Positions 52,803 through 61,242 of a stretch of 64,000 nt of DNA are shown in pieces. Each line of letters begins with the position of its first letter. Positions within the stretch are counted from its first letter, which is position 1. Both the position numbers and the translations under genes were made by a program. This DNA is from Bacillota bacterium (GTDB taxonomy: Bacteria > Bacillota > Clostridia > Acetivibrionales > DTU013), in the NCBI GenBank assembly GCA_023439545.1, contig JAEXNT010000051.1, forward strand, positions 31,817 to 95,816, in the 5' to 3' direction. The notes below the pieces were generated by a model. The model did no database searches and was not told the origin of the DNA. It saw only the letters and a list, made by a program, of their open reading frames with translations.

Positions 52803-54608
52803 TTACTTTCCTGCAGCTTTATTCTTTGCGTCGAGCTCTATCTGCCATTTTTGTGTATCGAATGTTACGACATCCGCAAATCCGTTTCCATCCATTTGTC
52901 CAACCATTTCATCCCACAGTGAATTGAACTTGGATTCGCTGCCGCAGAAGATCATCTTCCAGGAATATTCCTCGAGTACTTCCTCGCAGGCGTTGCGGAC
53001 AACAGCTATATCGTTGGGATCGCTCGGCAGAGATACTCTGACATTCGGGCTTACCAACAGAACGTTATTGTCCTTCATCCACTGCGCAGGCTCGGGTGAA
53101 CCGAATTTTGCCGCCCAATCCTTCTTCATCTGTGTCTGCGTAGCTGCCTTGTATGTGCTCCAATATTCTTTGTTATACGGCTCGCCGGTATTCGGGTTCT
53201 TGCTGATAGCATCCGCTATCCACTGGTTGATAGCGTTGTTACCGTCATTGAAACCGCCGCCGCCGTATTCCGCGGGAACAGGCAGGTTATCCATCAGAGC
53301 GTTTTCATTCTTCACGGTGAATTTTCCGTCAGCGCCGACAGTATAGTTGAAATCCTTGATGCCGTTGTGCTGATAAGTCAGGCCCTCGGGACTTGCGTAC
53401 CAGTCAAGGAATTCCATGATCCTTGCGTACTTCTCATCATCGACGCCGGAGCCTACGCCGAATACACGGCCGCTGCCGTAGTATGTATCGGCGTCCGCGT
53501 AATATTTCTGATCCTTGACGGGAGTAAAGATGAACGCATTGCCTTGTTTAAGCTTATCCTGAGTATTCCAGAAGCCTACCTGCCAGCTGTACCACATAAG
53601 ATTGACACGACCGGCTGTCAGCTTGGGATATACGGCATTCCAGTCCTGATCCTTGGAGTCGGGATCGACAAGCCCCTTCTGCTGCAGATCGTACAGGAAG
53701 TGAAGCATCTTATAATAGGCGCCGTCCTTGTCCGTAACCTTGCCCCAGGTTCCGTCGGGTTTTAATACGATGGAGCCCTTTATCTTTTCGCCGTACCAGG
53801 TGGTCAGCTGGACAACATTCGCAATACCCATCATGTTGTCGCCGCCGTCCCAGTCGGGCCACAGTGTTACAGCGTAACACTTCTCACCTTTGTCGTTTGT
53901 CGGATGCTTCTTCTGCATTTGTGCCAGAACATCCACGAGTCCGTTCAAATCAGCTATATCGGGACGTCCGATGTCACTGTACAGATCCCAGCGAAGCAGC
54001 GGACTGGAATAGATAACATCCTGTGAATATGCCGTCGGGCCTGTATTTGTCATCTGACAGGGGATACCATAGGTTTTGCCGGCTTCATTGGTAGGAATGC
54101 CCTTGTTGTAGGTATCGATCTGGTCCTTGTAAGTCATCAGATTGGAGTAATTTCCGATTTCAGCAGTGATATCCTTGATAAGATTGTTCTGTACGCAGTC
54201 GGAAAAATCCGATGGCTCAAGGAGGACGATATCGCCAAGATTACCGGAGCTTACACGCGTTTGGTATAATGCGTTGCCCGCCACCTGCGGAGCCAGGATA
54301 TTGAGTGCGAGATTGAATTTGTCCTTTACGACTTTATCGAACCAACCGCTCTGCAATCCCTGAAAGTTGGCCGCTACGTCATAAATATCGATAGTCAGCT
54401 GCTTGTCATGGGAAATGATTGGAGCGGCGGCTATGGGGGCTGTGCTTTCTGTCGACGCCTCGGGTGTCGCGCTTGGAGTCGTTGCTTCAGGGGTAGCTGC
54501 GGCAGCATTTGTGTTGTCAGCCGGGGTATTGCCTCCGCAGCCTGTCAAAGCTGTCGTCAGTACGAATGCTACTGCCAGCAGCAGGGATAGAAATTTCTTG
54601 TGACCCAT
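52803..54608 (-). CDS. Extracellular solute-binding lipoprotein (LplA type)
   Basis: 601 residues. The lipobox TALTGCGG is followed by an Ala/Thr/Pro-rich linker (about residues 25-65) and a long family 1 binding protein. Blocks include GLQSGWFDKVVKDKFNLALN, FSDCVQNNLIKDITAEIGNY and FLDWYASPEGLTYQHNGI. LplA/YtcQ-type receptors of about 500-600 residues carry complex or acidic oligosaccharides. ATG 54608 follows GGGAGG. Last gene of the permease-permease-receptor operon; no ATPase is encoded, so a shared one must serve. Confidence 0.9.
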   Translation of the reverse strand: MGHKKFLSLLLAVAFVLTTALTGCGGNTPADNTNAAAATPEATTPSATPEASTESTAPIAAAPIISHDKQLTIDIYDVAANFQGLQSGWFDKVVKDKFNLALNILAPQVAGNALYQTRVSSGNLGDIVLLEPSDFSDCVQNNLIKDITAEIGNYSNLMTYKDQIDTYNKGIPTNEAGKTYGIPCQMTNTGPTAYSQDVIYSSPLLRWDLYSDIGRPDIADLNGLVDVLAQMQKKHPTNDKGEKCYAVTLWPDWDGGDNMMGIANVVQLTTWYGEKIKGSIVLKPDGTWGKVTDKDGAYYKMLHFLYDLQQKGLVDPDSKDQDWNAVYPKLTAGRVNLMWYSWQVGFWNTQDKLKQGNAFIFTPVKDQKYYADADTYYGSGRVFGVGSGVDDEKYARIMEFLDWYASPEGLTYQHNGIKDFNYTVGADGKFTVKNENALMDNLPVPAEYGGGGFNDGNNAINQWIADAISKNPNTGEPYNKEYWSTYKAATQTQMKKDWAAKFGSPEPAQWMKDNNVLLVSPNVRVSLPSDPNDIAVVRNACEEVLEEYSWKMIFCGSESKFNSLWDEMVGQMDGNGFADVVTFDTQKWQIELDAKNKAAGK

Positions 54609-54674
54609 AATCAAACCTCCCTTTAATATTATTATGATTTAATAACAAGCAATGAAATGCTTCTTCATTGTTCA

Positions 54675-55619
54675 TTACCCTTTTACAGCCCCGATCATGA
54701 TACCCTTTACGAAGAACCTCTGGAAGATCGGGTATACCAGGATGATAGGCGTTACGACGAGAATTGTTACCGTCATACGTATAGAGGTGGCTGTCTGTGC
54801 TTTTGCCAGACTTGCGGCAATGTTGACCGTACCTGAAGCATTATTTATCAGGCCCTTCAAAGAGCTTGCCTGGTTGACATACTGATATAGTACAAACTGC
54901 AATGTAAACAGCTTGTTGTCGGTTACAAGCAGCAGAGTATCCTGAAAGGAGTTCCATTGTGTAACCGCCGCGAAGATTGAGATTGTCGCCAGAATCGGCT
55001 TGATAATGGGAAGCATTACCCGGAAAAAAATCCTAAGCGTGCCCGCGCCGTCAATCTCCGCCGCATCCTGCAGTTCTTTCGGTATGGACTCCACAAAGGT
55101 CTTGCACAGTACGATATAGAAGGGCTGAACAACAACCGGCCAGATGTAGCCCCAGAAATTATTGGTAAGCCCGAGATTCTTCATGGTAATATACCACGGT
55201 ATGATACCGGCGTTGAAATACATGGTGGCTATGACGAAGCGGTACCAGAATTTCCTGTGCCAGAGGGTTTCCCTGGTAAACATGTAGCCCAGGAAAGCGG
55301 CGAATAAAACTGTAAGGACCGTACCTACTACCGTTCTTTCCACCGACACCTTCAACGCATTGAACAGATCGGGGATCTTCAGCACATTTGCGTAGTTTGA
55401 GAAATGTATACCCTGCGGCAGGAACAACACCTTTCCCTTATCACTCAAGTCATTCGCGCTGATCGAATTGATAAAGATATAGTAAAAAGGATAGACGCAC
55501 AGGAAAGAAAACACCGCATATATAAGGTATGTAAGGACACTTATAATCCTGTCGCCTATGCTGAATTTCATTCTATATTTCGTCGTTTTGATTTTTTGAA
55601 TGCCTGTCTGATATTCCAT
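54675..55619 (-). CDS. Sugar ABC permease (LplC type)
   Basis: 314 residues, six helices. The EAA loop is LQDAAEIDGAGTLRIFFRVM, and the C terminus PIFQRFFVKGIMIGAVKG is the usual end of LplC/YtcP permeases. The product pairs with the LplB-type subunit encoded 28 bases upstream. Confidence 0.92.
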   Translation of the reverse strand: MEYQTGIQKIKTTKYRMKFSIGDRIISVLTYLIYAVFSFLCVYPFYYIFINSISANDLSDKGKVLFLPQGIHFSNYANVLKIPDLFNALKVSVERTVVGTVLTVLFAAFLGYMFTRETLWHRKFWYRFVIATMYFNAGIIPWYITMKNLGLTNNFWGYIWPVVVQPFYIVLCKTFVESIPKELQDAAEIDGAGTLRIFFRVMLPIIKPILATISIFAAVTQWNSFQDTLLLVTDNKLFTLQFVLYQYVNQASSLKGLINNASGTVNIAASLAKAQTATSIRMTVTILVVTPIILVYPIFQRFFVKGIMIGAVKG

Positions 55620-55646
55620 ATCCTCTTCCTCCCAGGTTTCTGTGGC

Positions 55647-56567
55647 TTAAATAAAGCCTTGGCCTCTCACCAGTTTTGAAACGCCGTTAGCGACGCAAAG
55701 GAGTACTACACTGATGACGCTCTTGAACATGCTGACCGCCACGGAAAGGGAATAGCCTCCGTTGCCCATGGCCAGATTGTAAACATACAGGTCCAGAACC
55801 TGAATATAGTCCTTGTTGAATGCATTCTGAAATACGTAGAACTGTTCCATTCCATTGGACAGAAAGTTCGCCAGATTCAGCATTACGATCACAAAATAGG
55901 TGGGCAGCAGGCTGGGAAGCGTAATGTGCCATATTATCCGCATCCTTGAGGCGCCGTCCACCTTCGCCGCCGTAATCATCTCCTCGTCTATGCCGGAGAT
56001 AGCCGCAATATACATGATGGCTGCCCAGCCTGCATTTTTCCATGTCAGCCAAAGCCACATCTTAAACCAGACATGTTCGGAGGACGCCAGATAAATCTGC
56101 GGTTCACTTATCAGCCCCAGCTTCATTGCGACTACATTGACGACGCCCGTGCTGCTGAAAACGGAGAAGGCGATGGAATACACCAGAACCCAGCTGATAA
56201 AGTTCGGAAGCGTGGTTACTGTCTGTACGAACTTTTTATATGTTCTGTTCTTGATTTCATTAAGGAATACGGCAAAGATCATAGGGAACCACGAGAAACC
56301 GAGGCTGAGGCCGCTGATTGCAAATGTGTTTCTCAGCACCTCCAGGAGCTGATTGATCCTGACCTTGTTCGATACCATTGTTGTGAACCATTTCAGACCG
56401 ACAAACTTTTCCCAGGTCAACGGGAATGGAGGCTTATAATCAAAAAAAGCATAGAACCAGCCATATAGCGGATAATATGCAAAAACAGCCACAATAACCA
56501 GGAAAGGTAATATGTACAAAAATTCCTGAAATGATCTGGCCTTTCTCCTGTCACCAATCAACCTCAT
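55647..56567 (-). CDS. Sugar ABC permease (LplB type)
   Basis: 306 residues, six helices. AFFDYKPPFPLTWEKFVGLK in the first external loop is typical of LplB/YteP proteins; the EAA loop is MITAAKVDGASRMRIIWHIT. ATG 56567 is taken, with GGAGGG nine bases ahead; a TTG three bases upstream is equally in frame. First gene of the operon behind the promoter at 56694-56722. Confidence 0.92.
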   Translation of the reverse strand: MRLIGDRRKARSFQEFLYILPFLVIVAVFAYYPLYGWFYAFFDYKPPFPLTWEKFVGLKWFTTMVSNKVRINQLLEVLRNTFAISGLSLGFSWFPMIFAVFLNEIKNRTYKKFVQTVTTLPNFISWVLVYSIAFSVFSSTGVVNVVAMKLGLISEPQIYLASSEHVWFKMWLWLTWKNAGWAAIMYIAAISGIDEEMITAAKVDGASRMRIIWHITLPSLLPTYFVIVMLNLANFLSNGMEQFYVFQNAFNKDYIQVLDLYVYNLAMGNGGYSLSVAVSMFKSVISVVLLCVANGVSKLVRGQGFI

Positions 56568-56667
56568 CAAAAAAGCCCTCCTTACTCATCAGGAACTCAG
56601 CTCAAGCAAAATAATTAATTCTGATAATATTTGTAGAAAGTAAAGGCTCCGTATAGATAAATTCCTT

Positions 56668-56683
56668 GGTCAATCGTTTTACC
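56668..56683. promoter_or_regulatory. LacI-type operator before the Lpl importer
   Basis: GGTCAATCGTTTTACC is an imperfect palindrome with a central CG. It begins ten bases after the -10 box, over the expected start region. The adjacent LacI regulator gene is the likely reader; similarity to CcpA sites means catabolite control is also possible. Confidence 0.6.
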
Positions 56684-56693
56684 TCTTATGGTA

Positions 56694-56722
56694 ATTATAT
56701 TCACACATAAAGTAAAAGTCAA
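56694..56722 (-). promoter_or_regulatory. Sigma-A promoter of the Lpl importer operon
   Basis: On the minus strand TTGACT (56722-56717) and TATAAT (56699-56694) are 17 bases apart, close to consensus. The leader to the first ATG is about 120 bases. Confidence 0.8.
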
Positions 56723-56837
56723 CCAGAAAAGAAAATAAGTACTATCGAAATCAAACAAAGAAGTAAGATTGTGATAATAATACACATTGATTCATAACCA
56801 ATATATGCAATTTAATTTTGGGAAGTAAATCTGTGGT

Positions 56838-57878
56838 TTAAATCCTCTTGACGGAGTTGCGTTTGATTATGCGGCAGGGTATATTTATGATCCCTGCGGC
56901 CTCGCTGCCGTCACTGCCCGAAGACAGTGACCTTATCATGATTTCCGCCGCTTTCGTGCCGATTTCATTAAACGTGATCTCATTTGTTGTCAGAGCAGGC
57001 CTCAAATATTCTGCAACCTCCTTGTTATCATATCCGGCCACGGATAAATCCTCGCCCGCTTTCATACTGTGTTCCTCCAGGTAATCATAGACGCCCGCGG
57101 CCATTGTATCATTCATGCAGAAAATGGCGGTAACACCTTCGTTTATAAGCCCTTCGGCTTCCCGGGAGCCCGATTGCCTTTCCCAGTCGCCATATCTTGT
57201 AAGGTCGGGATTGTATTGTATGTGATTCTCACACAGCGCCTTCCGATACCCCAGCAATCGTTTCTGTGTATGCAGATTATCGGCTGTTCCCGCAATCACG
57301 CCAATCCTGCGGTGACCCATGGAGATCAGATACTGCGTCATATCATACCCGCCCTTCTCATCATCTGTAACGACGGAAGTGAATTTCGGCGATTCCGAAT
57401 ATGCATATACCACCATAGCCGGAACCTTGAAATCATCAGGAAAGCAGTTGATGATCCTGCCATGCCCCGCAACATACATTATCCCGTCCACCTTAATGGA
57501 AAGCAGCTCTTGAATGGCGGGGTCCAATACCGAAAGCAATTTCTTTTCATCGTGAAACCAGGTGTCTTTCCACCTGTCATAAAGGCGCATGTTAATCAGT
57601 ATCGTTCTGTAATTCATATCCTCGCAGTATGCCATGATCCTTTCGATGATGGGCGGGGAGCTGAACTGGCTCAGATCTTCAGTCAGTATTCCTATGATAT
57701 TCGTCCTTTGCTTTCTCATACCCTGCGCAAAATAATTCGGCTGATATCCGGTTTGCTTAATTATCTTCAGCACCCTCCGCCTGGTGGCTTCGCTGACCTT
57801 GTGCTTGCCATTCAGTATGTTGGATATGGTTGATGTTGAAACACCGCACATCAGGGCAATTTCTTTCAATGTAATCAA
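56838..57878 (-). CDS. LacI-family transcriptional regulator
   Basis: 346 residues: helix-turn-helix LKEIALMCGVSTSTISNILN, hinge YQPNYFAQGMRKQRTNIIGI, and a sugar-binding core (VVYAYSESPKFTSVVTDDEK, GAIFCMNDTMAAGVYDYLEE-like block, VAGYDNKEVAEYLRPALTTN). AAGGAA precedes the ATG. Same strand and just upstream of the Lpl importer, whose promoter bears a LacI-type site, so it probably represses that operon. Confidence 0.92.
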   Translation of the reverse strand: MITLKEIALMCGVSTSTISNILNGKHKVSEATRRRVLKIIKQTGYQPNYFAQGMRKQRTNIIGILTEDLSQFSSPPIIERIMAYCEDMNYRTILINMRLYDRWKDTWFHDEKKLLSVLDPAIQELLSIKVDGIMYVAGHGRIINCFPDDFKVPAMVVYAYSESPKFTSVVTDDEKGGYDMTQYLISMGHRRIGVIAGTADNLHTQKRLLGYRKALCENHIQYNPDLTRYGDWERQSGSREAEGLINEGVTAIFCMNDTMAAGVYDYLEEHSMKAGEDLSVAGYDNKEVAEYLRPALTTNEITFNEIGTKAAEIMIRSLSSGSDGSEAAGIINIPCRIIKRNSVKRI

Positions 57879-58005
57879 AATATACGGTTCCTTTCCTGAT
57901 ATGGTCTGTATAAGAAAATAATAGCAATTAAATAATAACTATAAAAAAGCTCATTTTGCAATAGGAAGGAATAAAAAGATATGTGTTCGTCCGATAAAGT
58001 TATAA

Positions 58006-58025
58006 GCCGCTGTAATCACAGCGGC
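58006..58025 (-). terminator. Hairpin after the small-ORF cluster
   Basis: GCCGCTGT and ACAGCGGC form a perfect 8-bp stem around a 4-base loop, a few bases after the stop of the 45-residue ORF. The minus strand continues TTATAACTTTAT, a weak T-rich tail. Confidence 0.6.
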
Positions 58026-58029
58026 CTGT

Positions 58030-58167
58030 TCAATCCTTCTTCGAGTAGGCGATAAGGACGATGTCCGTGCCTTCTATAGTCGAAATTTCATCTTCAAGCT
58101 GACTTATCTTCTCAATGACATTCCTTTTTTCCTTGTCCAGATCGGCAAAAGTGTAATTGTAGTCCAT
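58030..58167 (-). CDS. Small coiled-coil protein, 45 residues
   Basis: MDYNYTFADLDKEKRNVIEK is followed by a heptad-like ISQLEDEISTIEG and ends AYSKKD. AAAGGAGAG stands eight bases before ATG 58167, a strong argument that it is translated. Mostly charged and helical. I do not know the family. It is the last of three small minus-strand ORFs in a row. Confidence 0.6.
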   Translation of the reverse strand: MDYNYTFADLDKEKRNVIEKISQLEDEISTIEGTDIVLIAYSKKD

Positions 58168-58219
58168 ACGGTTCTCTCCTTTAAAACAAGCGTTGGAATT
58201 TCTAGCAAGGATATTCAGA

Positions 58220-58450
58220 TCACCCGAACGTCGGCAGATTGTCCAGGTTGTCTTTTTCGGTGCCGTTCGGGTCGCTTCTGAGGTATTCGCGGCCATTCTT
58301 CGCCCGGCCTACGTTGACACCTTCGATGAGTCCGTCCTTCGCCATCATTATGGCTTCGCTCACAGAATAGACATTGCCGTTGTCGAGCATGATGTCGGTT
58401 ATATCGCCTTCGCCGTTTTTCCTGACTTTTATGATCTCTGCGTTTTTCAT
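58220..58450 (-). CDS. DUF3892-like small protein
   Basis: 76 residues: MKNAEIIKVRKNGEGDITDI, then VYSVSEAIMMAKDGLIEGVN and KNGREYLRSDPNGTEKDNLD. The pattern matches the DUF3892 family (a small beta-rich protein, function unknown, common in Firmicutes). GAGGAGG lies before ATG 58450; an upstream in-frame start is less likely. Middle member of the small-ORF cluster. Confidence 0.7.
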   Translation of the reverse strand: MKNAEIIKVRKNGEGDITDIMLDNGNVYSVSEAIMMAKDGLIEGVNVGRAKNGREYLRSDPNGTEKDNLDNLPTFG

Positions 58451-58554
58451 ATGCAATACCTCCTCGTTAATATTGTTGAAGTAATAGCAGGTTTTATGCA
58501 TTTATATAGACAATGCGCAGATCCCTGCAGGGAAAGACTTGACGACCGGGGCTA

Positions 58555-58689
58555 TCAGGTTCGGGGAGGAATAAGACGCCGGTTTGTGAGAAAGCATAAG
58601 CAATAACACAATTCAAACTGCTCCGGCAGCTCCGTTATAAACTGCGGCTTGTATTGCCTTGCATCCACCGTAGCGGCAAATTTGGACAT
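58555..58689 (-). CDS. Small ORF, 44 residues, Cys-containing
   Basis: MSKFAATVDARQYKPQFITE, then LPEQFELCYCLCFLTNRR and a short tail. AAAGGAGG lies ten bases before the ATG. Two CxC-spaced cysteines stand in a hydrophobic stretch. Unknown family. It heads the small-ORF cluster, and its coding nature rests on the ribosome binding site and the shared orientation. Confidence 0.45.
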   Translation of the reverse strand: MSKFAATVDARQYKPQFITELPEQFELCYCLCFLTNRRLIPPRT

Positions 58690-58888
58690 TTCGTTCGCCT
58701 CCTTTTAATTTACTACCGGTGTTTCTATTCCTTCGGGGAATTCCGCAGCTATAGGCATGATATTATTGTTTGAGGATCTGTATCGTATTATTCAGCCAGA
58801 CAATTCTGACTAAAATAATCTTCAGCGGAGTTATATTTTTATGCAACTTCTCTACTTGACGACGAATGCTGTCCCGGACTATAATTGT

Positions 58889-58930
58889 TTAGCATACGAA
58901 ATAATCGCATACGAATATTATGTATGCTAA
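58889..58930. promoter_or_regulatory. Inverted repeat, probable MarR operator
   Basis: TTAGCATAC (58889-58897) is mirrored by GTATGCTAA (58922-58930), and a further GCATACGAA direct repeat occurs at 58892 and 58907. It stands about 50 bases before the MarR gene, where such regulators bind and repress their own operon. Confidence 0.6.
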
Positions 58931-58979
58931 TATTAATCAAGCGAAATAATAATATTTGGGAAATCGAAGGGGTGATATT

Positions 58980-59426
58980 TTGTCCGAAGCATATGATAAG
59001 ACGGAAGTCGGCAGGTTGATATTCGAGTTGGGAAAACTGATGAGGCAGTACATGCGTAAAAATTTCGAACATGAAGGCATTACTATGCCTCAGAGTTCCG
59101 TTCTTGGCATGCTTATGAAAAACGGAGAAATGAAAATAACGGAATTGAGCAACAAGCTGATGCTTTCGAACAGCACGGTTTCGGGTATGATCGACAGGCT
59201 CGAGAAGCAGCAGCTGGTCGAAAGGCGACGCAGCGAGGAAGACAGAAGGATAGTTTATGTCAAGACTTCGCCGAAATTTGTGGAAATGCACAAGGAATCT
59301 CACAAAAAAATTGAAGAATCCTTTGAGGAGTTACTCAATACAGGGACTCCCGAGGAGATCGAAAAAATAATCGACGGTCTGAAAACACTGAAAAAAATAA
59401 TCGGAGAATGTGCAAAAAAGGATTGA
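58980..59426 (+). CDS. MarR-family transcriptional regulator
   Basis: 148 residues. Winged helix with MKITELSNKLMLSNSTVSGM as the recognition part and RRRSEEDRRIVYVKTS as the wing. TTG 58980 follows AAGGGGTGA, the only good ribosome binding site. It precedes an ABC exporter pair, a very common arrangement in Firmicutes in which the regulator senses a toxic compound and releases exporter expression. Confidence 0.88.
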   Translation: MSEAYDKTEVGRLIFELGKLMRQYMRKNFEHEGITMPQSSVLGMLMKNGEMKITELSNKLMLSNSTVSGMIDRLEKQQLVERRRSEEDRRIVYVKTSPKFVEMHKESHKKIEESFEELLNTGTPEEIEKIIDGLKTLKKIIGECAKKD

Positions 59427-59514
59427 GATGGTGAAAGCTTAGTTATTGTAAGAAATTTCGCATCAGATAACGTATACTGGCTTAAATGACAAATAAGCAG
59501 GAAAGGATTCGTAT

Positions 59515-61242
59515 ATGCTTAAACTTTACAGGTTTTTGAAACCTTTCGGTTTTATGATCGGCCTCACGCTGATCTTTATATTCCTGCAAACGCTCGGCGA
59601 TCTATATCTGCCGACCTTGATGGGTGATATCATAAATGAAGGCGTAATGCAGGGCGATAACAAAAAGATACTGCAGATAGGAGGACAGATGCTGCTGGTA
59701 ACGGGCGGAGGCGCCATATGCGCCATCATAGCAAGTTACCTTTCGTCGAGGATAGCGGTAGGGCTCGGTACGATACTGAGAAGCAAGATATTCAGGAGGG
59801 TTGAAAGTTTTTCACTCCACGAATTTGACAAGATCGGTACGGCTACGCTGATCACAAGGACGACGAATGATATAACCCAGATCCAGATGGTTACCGTAAT
59901 GATCATGAGAATGATGATCAGCGCGCCTATGATGGCCATCGGCGGGACGATTCTTGCGATGCGGCGTGATAAACCGCTGACGCTGGTACTCGCGGTTTCG
60001 CTGCCGGTGCTTGCCGGAGTGGTAATTTTGATAGCTTCCAGAATGATCCCGTTATTCAGGGCAGTTCAGAAGAAAATAGACAAGATCAACCTCGTGCTGC
60101 GTGAAAAGCTGACGGGCATCAGAGTCATCCGCGCGTTCAATACGACCGTACGCGAAGAGAAACGCTTCGGCGAGGCGAACGACGACCTGACGGACAATTA
60201 TATCAGAGTCAACAGGATAATGGCATTCATGATGCCTTCGATAATGATAATCATGAGCCTGACCCAGCTATCGATCCTGTGGTTCGGCGGGTTGAGGGTA
60301 TCAAGGGGAGATATGGACCTTGGAGCGCTTTCTTCCTTTACGCAGTATGCAATGCAGATCATGATGTCCATGCTCATGCTCGCCGTCATGTTCATCATGG
60401 TACCGCGTGCACAGGCCGCGGCTGTGAGGATAAATGAAGTGCTGGATACCCTGCCCGAGATCGTTGATCCTCAGAAAACGAAGACCTCGAACACCGGAAA
60501 GGGCTATATAGAATTCAGGGATGTGACATTCAGTTATCACGGCGCGGAAGAGCCGGCGCTGAGGAACATCAGTTTTGCGGCAAAGCCCGGAGAGGTAACT
60601 GCGATAATAGGCAGCACGGGTTCGGGCAAATCTACTCTGATAAACCTTGTCCCGAGATTCTATGATATTGAAAGCGGAAGCATACTGATAGATGGCGTCG
60701 ATGTAAGGGAATACTCGCAGGAGAGTCTCCGCGCCAAGGTCGGCTTCGTTCCGCAGAAGGCGGTGCTTTTCTCCGGCACTATAGCGGAAAATATAAAGGT
60801 CGGAAAAGACGACGCCACTGACGAGGAAATACGCCATGCAGCTGAAATTGCGCAGGCTGCCGATTTCATAGCCGGTATGGACGGCGGATATGAGCATGAA
60901 ATAGCACAGGGCGGAACCAATGTGTCCGGCGGTCAGAAGCAGAGGCTTTCCATCGCCCGGGCGCTTGTAAGAAAGCCTGAGATATATATTTTCGACGACA
61001 GCTTTTCGGCGTTGGATTTCAAAACGGACGCGAAGCTTCGTGCGGCGTTGAAAAAGGAAATCGCGGAAGCAACTGTAATAATAGTTACCCAAAGGGTAGG
61101 CACAGTCATGGACGCAGACAGGATCATAGTCCTCGATGACGGCCGGGTGGCGGGAATGGGAACGCATAAGGAACTGCTGGCCAACTGTGGCGTATATCGT
61201 GAAATAGTGGAATCCCAGCTGTCGGAGGAGGAGATCGCATGA
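59515..61242 (+). CDS. ABC exporter half-transporter A (degenerate ATP site)
   Basis: 575 residues: six membrane helices, then an ATPase domain with Walker A IGSTGSGKST, signature VSGGQKQRLS and Walker B IYIFDDSFSALD. The Walker B Glu is replaced by Asp and the switch His by Gln (VTQRVG), the signs of the non-hydrolysing site in heterodimeric exporters like TM287/288. It overlaps the partner gene by 4 bases. The pair probably expels drugs, lipids or peptides and is controlled by the MarR protein upstream. Confidence 0.92.
   Translation: MLKLYRFLKPFGFMIGLTLIFIFLQTLGDLYLPTLMGDIINEGVMQGDNKKILQIGGQMLLVTGGGAICAIIASYLSSRIAVGLGTILRSKIFRRVESFSLHEFDKIGTATLITRTTNDITQIQMVTVMIMRMMISAPMMAIGGTILAMRRDKPLTLVLAVSLPVLAGVVILIASRMIPLFRAVQKKIDKINLVLREKLTGIRVIRAFNTTVREEKRFGEANDDLTDNYIRVNRIMAFMMPSIMIIMSLTQLSILWFGGLRVSRGDMDLGALSSFTQYAMQIMMSMLMLAVMFIMVPRAQAAAVRINEVLDTLPEIVDPQKTKTSNTGKGYIEFRDVTFSYHGAEEPALRNISFAAKPGEVTAIIGSTGSGKSTLINLVPRFYDIESGSILIDGVDVREYSQESLRAKVGFVPQKAVLFSGTIAENIKVGKDDATDEEIRHAAEIAQAADFIAGMDGGYEHEIAQGGTNVSGGQKQRLSIARALVRKPEIYIFDDSFSALDFKTDAKLRAALKKEIAEATVIIVTQRVGTVMDADRIIVLDDGRVAGMGTHKELLANCGVYREIVESQLSEEEIA

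Noticed and set aside
57069..57833. 254-codon + strand ORF opposite the LacI gene
   Set aside because: The minus strand has an intact LacI protein with helix-turn-helix; the + frame has no ribosome binding site or family features.
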